A stretch of 6,257 bases of DNA from Rhodobacter sp. GTDB lineage: Bacteria > Pseudomonadota > Alphaproteobacteria > Rhodobacterales > Rhodobacteraceae. Shown here piece by piece: positions 6,136-6,257 of this stretch (positions within the stretch are counted from its first letter, which is position 1; each line of letters begins with the position of its first letter). A model generated the notes under the pieces. It made no database searches, was not told where the DNA came from, and was given only the letters and a program-made list of their open reading frames with translations. Location: positions 1 to 6,257 of the forward strand of contig PNND01000336.1 of the NCBI GenBank assembly GCA_013824045.1, given 5' to 3'. The position numbers were made by a program, and so were the translations under genes.

Positions 6136-6257
6136 AGTGATGTGCGCGGCAAGGCCAATGTGACGCTCTACGGGACGCTGGCATCGATCCTGGATTTCGC
6201 AGTGGGCACCAAATATGCAAAAGCCACCGCGTGCGGTGGCTTTGGTAGGGTCTTAAT
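6136..6257 (+). pseudogene. Possible remnant of the C-terminal tail of a serine recombinase
   Basis: Frame 6136-6257 is open to the window edge and reads SDVRGKANVTLYGTLASI, then LDFAVGTKYAK and so on. The pattern (V-T-L-Y-G-x-L-A-x-I-L-x-F-A) resembles, from memory, the last part of large serine recombinases of alphaproteobacteria, just before their variable C-terminus. No start codon with an RBS, catalytic domain or other recombinase part lies upstream; the binding-protein terminator is only about 70 bases away. If real, it is a decayed fragment of an integrated element. Codon usage looks coding-like here, but 40 codons is a thin basis and chance remains possible. Confidence 0.35.
6220..6243 (-). 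terminator. Perfect hairpin, probable terminator for a minus-strand gene beyond the right edge
   Basis: AAAGCCACCGC (6220-6230) and GCGGTGGCTTT (6233-6243) are perfect complements around GT, giving a stem of ten usable pairs. On the minus strand the stem ends in TTTT followed by the AT-rich GCATATTT, a better terminator tail than the plus strand's TTTGG. It would end a transcript entering from the right; what that gene is cannot be seen here. Confidence 0.65.

Overview
The window is GC-rich (roughly 60% or more by eye) and tightly packed. Its gene types point to an alphaproteobacterium, most likely a marine Rhodobacterales (Roseobacter-type) organism: a non-pyrrolysine MttB-family methyltransferase, a trimethylamine-dehydrogenase-like flavoprotein, a BetI-type repressor and a Tat-exported family 5 solute-binding protein. 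The taxonomic call is inference from gene content and style; no marker gene is present.

Layout. On the minus strand, reading leftward from 3530, lie an iron-sulfur flavoprotein of the TMADH/histamine dehydrogenase/dimethylglycine demethylase family (1515-3530) and then an MttB-superfamily methyltransferase (10-1515). The two are joined by a one-base stop/start overlap, so they form an operon. Diverging from them on the plus strand is a TetR regulator of BetI type (3610-4194). After a 210-bp gap comes a family 5 (DppA/OppA-like) periplasmic binding protein with a twin-arginine signal (4405-6000), closed by a strong intrinsic terminator (6032-6063). The last 120 bp hold a short plus-strand reading frame that looks like the tail of a serine recombinase, and a perfect hairpin that probably terminates a minus-strand gene, perhaps a tRNA, lying just outside the window.

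How it fits together. A nearly identical 20-bp imperfect palindrome (17 of 20 bases shared) lies in the divergent promoter region (3561-3580) and again upstream of the binding protein (4340-4359). This is the expected signature of a local regulon in which the TetR protein controls itself, the catabolic operon and the uptake protein. The proposed role is capture and stepwise N-demethylation of a methylated amine or quaternary ammonium compound: the MttB-like enzyme would remove a methyl group to a corrinoid carrier, and the flavoprotein would remove another oxidatively. The flavoprotein keeps the TMADH catalytic residues and the 4Fe-4S cysteines, but lacks the cysteine that binds FMN covalently and two of the three aromatic residues that hold trimethylamine. 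The substrate is therefore probably not trimethylamine and cannot be named from this sequence.
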